In this document: in pieces, positions 59,518 through 64,000 of the stretch
How the letters are laid out: the number at the start of each line of letters is the position of its first letter
Position numbering within the stretch: position 1 is the first letter of the stretch
DNA from: Golubevia sp. BC0850
Taxonomy: Eukaryota > Basidiomycota > Exobasidiomycetes > Golubeviales > Golubeviaceae
Assembly: GCA_012976225.1 (NCBI GenBank)
Contig: JAAVVG010000019.1
Location: forward strand, 1-64,000
Length of the DNA: 64,000 nucleotides
Direction of reading: 5' to 3'
Made by a program: the position numbers and the translations under genes
Notes under the pieces: generated by a model
What the model saw: only the letters and a program-made list of their open reading frames with translations
Databases searched by the model: none
What the model was told of the DNA's origin: nothing

Positions 59518-60398
59518 TCTGTGGAGGGAGAAGGGTCGATGAGTTAGTGAGTGGGATGGGTTGTACGGATTGAGAACACTTACATTGATTTGTTGAAGTG
59601 AGAGAGAAGAGCTTGGTTAGATTGAGACTTGGGGGGTTTGAGAGGTTGAGGGATTAAAGAATTCAAGTTGGGAGGCTTCGTTAAGATTGATCTGGGTTTC
59701 GTGAAAGTTAATAGAATTCTGTGATAGAAAACTTGTTCGTTAAAAGGGTCGTTAAAAAGTAAGAGTCTGTTGGAAGAAGGGAAAAGAAAGATGGAGGAAA
59801 GGAAGGGAAAGGGGCAGCTGCTACTCTGCTAGCGTATTTGTCTGACGGCAACACGTTTCCGGCATCGACACTTCCATCTTTGGAATCTGCCTGATTTTTC
59901 CCTTTTATGTACAAGATAGAAGTATTTGAATTTATGAGGGTATCAAAGAAAGTTTTAAGCATGAGAACTCTGAGGAGAGAAATGTTACAGTGTAGCTCGA
60001 GTGAGACCAAATACAAAAAGGGGGAGGGAAGGGAAGGGAAGGAAGGGATGGGTTGGATGGCGCGAGATGAGAGTGGATACGGAAGGAGAAGTTGAGAAAG
60101 CGGAAACGGAAGGGGAATAGAGAAGCAGAAGAGAACAAAGTAGGGAAGGGATGGCGGAGGCGGAAGGAGAAGAGCATAGCGTGAAGAGTAGTGGACCAAG
60201 ACGAGGGACTGGTCTGACAAAAACTTCTTAAGATCGCAGAGAAAATAGGAATGAGAAGAAGGGAAGGAGGAGGAGGAGGAGGGACCACTAATGCGAAAGC
60301 GAATACAACAACGACATATGGGGTGCGATTGCAACAAGTCAAAGTTGACGAGCTGAATTAGATTTCCGAGCCTTTGAAACCACTTTTCTTTTCGAGTC
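59518..60398. other. Intergenic region
   Basis: Promoter of the small myristoylated protein and 3' region of the coiled-coil gene. It is purine-rich on the plus strand at 60015-60180 and 60240-60285. The long minus-strand frame across it is low-complexity Ser/Leu/Phe and not credible. Confidence 0.5.
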
Positions 60399-63300
60399 CT
60401 AACGATTTCTGACTGATTCCTTAATACTAGCACTCCTCAACTTACTTCTCAACAATCCCAATCTCTCCTCATACCTTCTAGACATTTCTTCTTTCCTTTT
60501 CGAAATCTCTTTCAACTCCAGTTTCAAGTTTGAAATTTGAGTTTCAATTTCTTCGTCTTCTTTGAAGTTCAGAGAAGTTGAGAATCTAGGATCATGAGAA
60601 TGAGTAGAGGTAATAGAAATTGAAGATGGAGTAGTTGGAGATTTAGTAGAGTCGACAGGAGAATTTAAATTCATTGAACCTCTATAAGAACTTGGAGGAG
60701 GATTTAGAAACAATTTATTTAAGCCATCCTTATTACCGTTTTCAACAGAACCAGAATTTCTTTTCCTACCAAAACTAAATCCCAAAGAGCTTTTTTTATT
60801 GAGTTTCTTATCTTCAATTCCGAAATCATTTTTGATTGGACTTATAACTTGAGTTTCATCAAATTCATAAGCTTTCCTTAATTGATCGAAACTAAGATTA
60901 TATTTCCCTATAGCAGTTTGTTCCAATCCAACGAAATTCTCCAAAAGTCTTTTACCTTCAGCTTCAACGATAGCGATTTCAGCTTTCAATTCGGCACTAC
61001 TAGGATCACCATTTCCAGAGATAGGAATACTCTGATCAACAAGCATTCCATTAGCAGACAGTAAACTTGTTGAAGTTTTTCCTTTTCCAGAATTTCCACT
61101 TGTCATAGTAGCTTGAAGACTTCTAGCACTTCTAGCACCTGAAATATGCTTCTCCATAAGTTCAGCTTTAGCTTTAGAGCTCTCACCATTTTTGAATCTT
61201 GAAAATGAAGAAGTGAAAGATCCAGGTTTTTGATTGCCACTCAAAGAGTCCTTCTCACCAAAAGAAGAAGATCCACCTGGAGTTCTAGATCTTGTCTGAT
61301 AATTTTGAGGAGTCCCATGAAGACTTCCAGTAGTATTTGGTCTTTTTCCAGGAGAAGTTGGATCATTAAATTGATTTCCTCCTTCATCATCATCGACCTC
61401 CACTGAAGATTTAGATACTTTCCCAGTAGCTCTTCTAAAAAGACTAGCCATGTTACTAGTACTTGATCTCATTGATCTAGTAGAACCATCTCTTAATGAA
61501 GAAGCACCTCCTCCTCCTCCAAATGCATCATTCCTAGAACTACCACCCAAAAGATCTGCATGAGAATGTCTCGCTCTTAAAATGGCATCCTTAGTGAAAA
61601 CGTCATCTCTTCCCATGATTCTACCACCTCCACCTCCCTTGATTGCAGATTCAGTTGGAACTTCCTTTTCGCCCTTCTCCAATCTTTCAAATAAAGAAGT
61701 TCTTAACAATCGATATTCTTCATCACTTAATAAACCATCTCCATTGGCTACTGCTAATTCATTCAGTTGTTCTGCTAAACTTCGAGTTGGAGCTGATAAA
61801 ATCCCTTTTCGATTGGGATTGAGGTTGGGTGGGGATTGAGAATAGGAATAAGAACTTGGAGGTGGTAGTGGATTTGGATGGCTTCTAGTAGTTTGATTTG
61901 AGAATTCAGTTCTACCATTAGGTGAACTAGTACCATTACTACTTCCAGATCCTTTTGTTAAAGTTCCAAATCTACCTTTCAAAGTTGAAAAGCTAGATTT
62001 ATGAGTTGCAGAATTTGAGGGGTTTCTTTCTTTGAAAGCTCTAGCTAAATGTTCATTAGATGCAACAGGACTATCGTTTTCACTAGTGAAACTAATTGAG
62101 CTCAAAGGTCTAGAAGAAGGACCTCCAGCTCCTCTGACTTCTGGAGAAAGTTTAGAAGTTGAAGGTCCAAAAGTTGAAGGAGAAGTTGAAATGCTATGTA
62201 AAGTTGAATTGGAAGTTGTTGATTGAATGTTACTATGACTACTCATTCCGGAAGTTGAAGTAGAAGTTGAAGGAGATAAGGTACCATCACCAATTGAAGG
62301 ATGAGTGCTTACTCCAATAGGAGAGTTGATAGTTCTGGAAGAAGGATCAACATGTTCCCTTCGAAGGTCCAGGAGTTGTGGAACTAGTTTCGAACTATCT
62401 CCACTTGAAGGTCGACTTCGAGGTTTGGAAGTGGTGGTCCCAGTACCTCCACCCAGAACCACTAGTGGAGCTCCATTCAAAGCTTCATCTCGGGAATTAG
62501 ATCGAGTTCTCCAGGTTGAAGAGTAGGACGTGGGAGGGTGGGATCCTGTGGTAAGAAGAGAGAAGGGGGGGCAAACGGGATCAACACTTCGACTCTGTTT
62601 TCTCCTGTAAGATCTTTTGGATGTGGAAAATACGATCAAAGAACGCCTTGACTCTCCTGCTCTTGACTCAAAGATCGAAAGCTTTAAGAGCAATGGATGT
62701 CCCAATCAGCCCATCCAACTGTTCTATCTATCTTGCCCTCGCCTTGACCCAGCTCCGACTCTATCTTTGAGTTCACTCACTGCTAACAGGACTTCTGGTA
62801 CCTTTGCCTTCTCTCAACCTATCAGTCCAATCCTCAGGTTGATCCCCCGCACTCGCACTCGCATTGTTCAAAAGTAGATTACTCCCAGTACTACCTCTTC
62901 TAACCACTCCAGCTCCATTCACCAAAGTAGGATAACTCTGATGATCATCTCTATGATGGTGATCCATCGTAGCATTCTGATTCGAGGAAGCAGAAGCAGA
63001 ATCGAATCTCTCTATAGCTTTCTTTCCTTTATTCCTCAAAGAATTGACCAATCCCGTTGAAATAGAAGTCGTTTCAGTCCCACTACTACTACTAGTAGCA
63101 TGGTTGTTCGAATGATTTGAACCTGATGGCATTTCACCTACTCCGTAGTTTGTGGCTGGCTTTGATTTGGATTTGGCTTTTTGATAAGAGAGATAATTTG
63201 AATCATCACTTGATGATAAGGCTTGCGATTTAGAGTACTTTGATAAATCGTTAGAAGATTTTGATAGAGATTTCATTCGATTTCTTACACTTGAAGGATG

Positions 63301-63576
63301 AGGATGACTAGAAGTAGATGGAGATGTAGAAGTAGATGGGGATGGGGATGGGGATGAGGGATACCCATAGGATGATGATGATGATGAGTGGCCAGGCTGA
63401 GGATGTCGGATCGATGAGTTGTTGTTGCTCGAGTTGTTGCTACTGCTGCCATTGCCAAAGAGTGATTTCATCATCTTATCTTGGATGGATCGATTAGAGG
63501 CGAGGCGAGCGGGGTAGTGTGGGTATAGTAGTGTCAAGATGTCGCCTTCTCCATTTCTTCCTTCCGGACTCATCAT
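60399..63576 (-). CDS. Ser-rich protein with C-terminal coiled coil
   Basis: Two exons close in phase (63576-62781 and 62545-60399), giving about 980 residues from MMSPEGRNGEGDILTLLYPH. The N-terminus has a compact conserved-looking block (YPARLASNRSIQDKMMKSLF), then Ser/Asn-rich low complexity. In the middle, LAEQLNELAVANGDGLLSDE with EYRLLRTSLFERLEKGE forms an amphipathic helix resembling a helix-loop motif. The C-terminal 200 residues contain ELKAEIAIVEAEGKRLLENF, then FDQLRKAYEFDE and a long heptad region (EEIETQISNLKLELKEISKR) ending ASIKESVRNR. I do not recognise the family; it looks like a fungal scaffold or polarity protein. The final exon could splice once more at a GTAAGT near 60449. 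Confidence 0.7.
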
Positions 63577-64000
63577 CAGTACCAACCATCAATCCTTTTA
63601 ATTCTTTACAAGCTTCAAACCTGATCCTCATCCTGATCCTCATCCCCTCAACCCTGAAAGTAGAAAGGCAGCGAGTATAGGATACCCATTCATATCCAGT
63701 CTCGATCGATCCACAGCTCGAAACACTGATTAGAGACGTGTGGTATTGGCAGCATCGGATATTCAGTCGAAAGCGTTTAGACGTATAGAAACGGAGAGAG
63801 ACCTTTACGTGTGAGTATAGAATGGAGAGAACAGAGATGAGATGGTCAGGGTAGGTAATGAGGCTCTCTGCCTAGGAAGGAGCGAAGTCGAGAAGTCAAA
63901 AAGTCAAGGGAGTAAATGCGAAAATGAATTCAATTTCTTCGCTGCTATCGAACCATTTCTAAGACGAGCAGGAAGAGAAGGAGGAGAAGGAGGAGGTCGA
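63577..64000. promoter_or_regulatory. Upstream region of the coiled-coil gene
   Basis: Sequence 5' of the minus-strand start codon, running to the window edge. No TATA box or gene recognised. Confidence 0.35.

Noticed and set aside
59708-60433. Long minus-strand frame with hydrophobic Ser/Leu/Phe content
   Set aside because: Antisense of purine-rich intergenic DNA; overlaps the end of a better supported gene.
1-64000. tRNA genes, CRISPR arrays or bacterial operons
   Set aside because: No cloverleaf with A and B boxes was found by eye, and the spliceosomal introns show eukaryotic DNA, so CRISPR and operons are not expected.

Overview
The window looks like fungal nuclear DNA, most likely from a basidiomycete. 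Genes are closely packed and carry many short introns (about 40-170 nt, donors mostly GTGAGT). The recognisable proteins include fungus-specific ones: a Trs65-type TRAPP subunit, an Asi1/Asi3-type RING ligase, a Medusa/DUF7082 regulator and a Ste5-type scaffold. Proteins are rich in Ser, Asn and Gln with long low-complexity inserts. I cannot place the species.

Left end (1-6305): a transposon graveyard bounded by a long inverted repeat (1-179 and 6131-6305, outer 111 bases identical). Between the arms lie the C-terminal piece of a hAT transposase, a broken RecQ-type helicase on the minus strand and the 3' part of a LINE with its RNase H domain. An LTR-like sequence (6321-6764) follows. The window begins exactly where the repeat match ends, so the assembly may have broken inside the repeat.

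Host region (7088-64000). In order: mitochondrial aspartyl-tRNA synthetase (-), Trs65-like TRAPPII subunit (+), F-box/LRR-like protein (-), Rab GTPase with a long insert (+), degenerate-looking F-box-like gene (+), SF3b small subunit (-), Asi1/Asi3-like membrane RING ligase (+), F-box/LRR pseudogene related to the one at 15-17 kb (-), TPR-like gene (-), sulfite oxidase (+), secreted phospholipase C/phosphoesterase (+), unknown protein (-), large Ser-rich protein (+), Medusa/DUF7082 regulator (-), ALG1 mannosyltransferase with a large insert (-), F-box-like protein (+), RING-PH-VWA scaffold resembling Ste5/Far1 (+), RNA polymerase III subunit C11 (-), small N-myristoylated protein (-), and a coiled-coil protein (-).

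The genes are individually regulated eukaryotic genes, not a pathway cluster. Several share short divergent promoters (MSD1/TRS65, F-box/Rab, SF3B5/ASI, TPR/sulfite oxidase, ALG1/F-box). Loose themes are membrane traffic and the ER (Trs65, Rab, ALG1, Asi), ubiquitin ligases (Asi and the F-box family), and signalling or development (Ste5-like scaffold, Medusa). Exon boundaries were worked out by hand from splice sites and reading phase. Where the phase closes exactly I state the exons; elsewhere I say they are uncertain.
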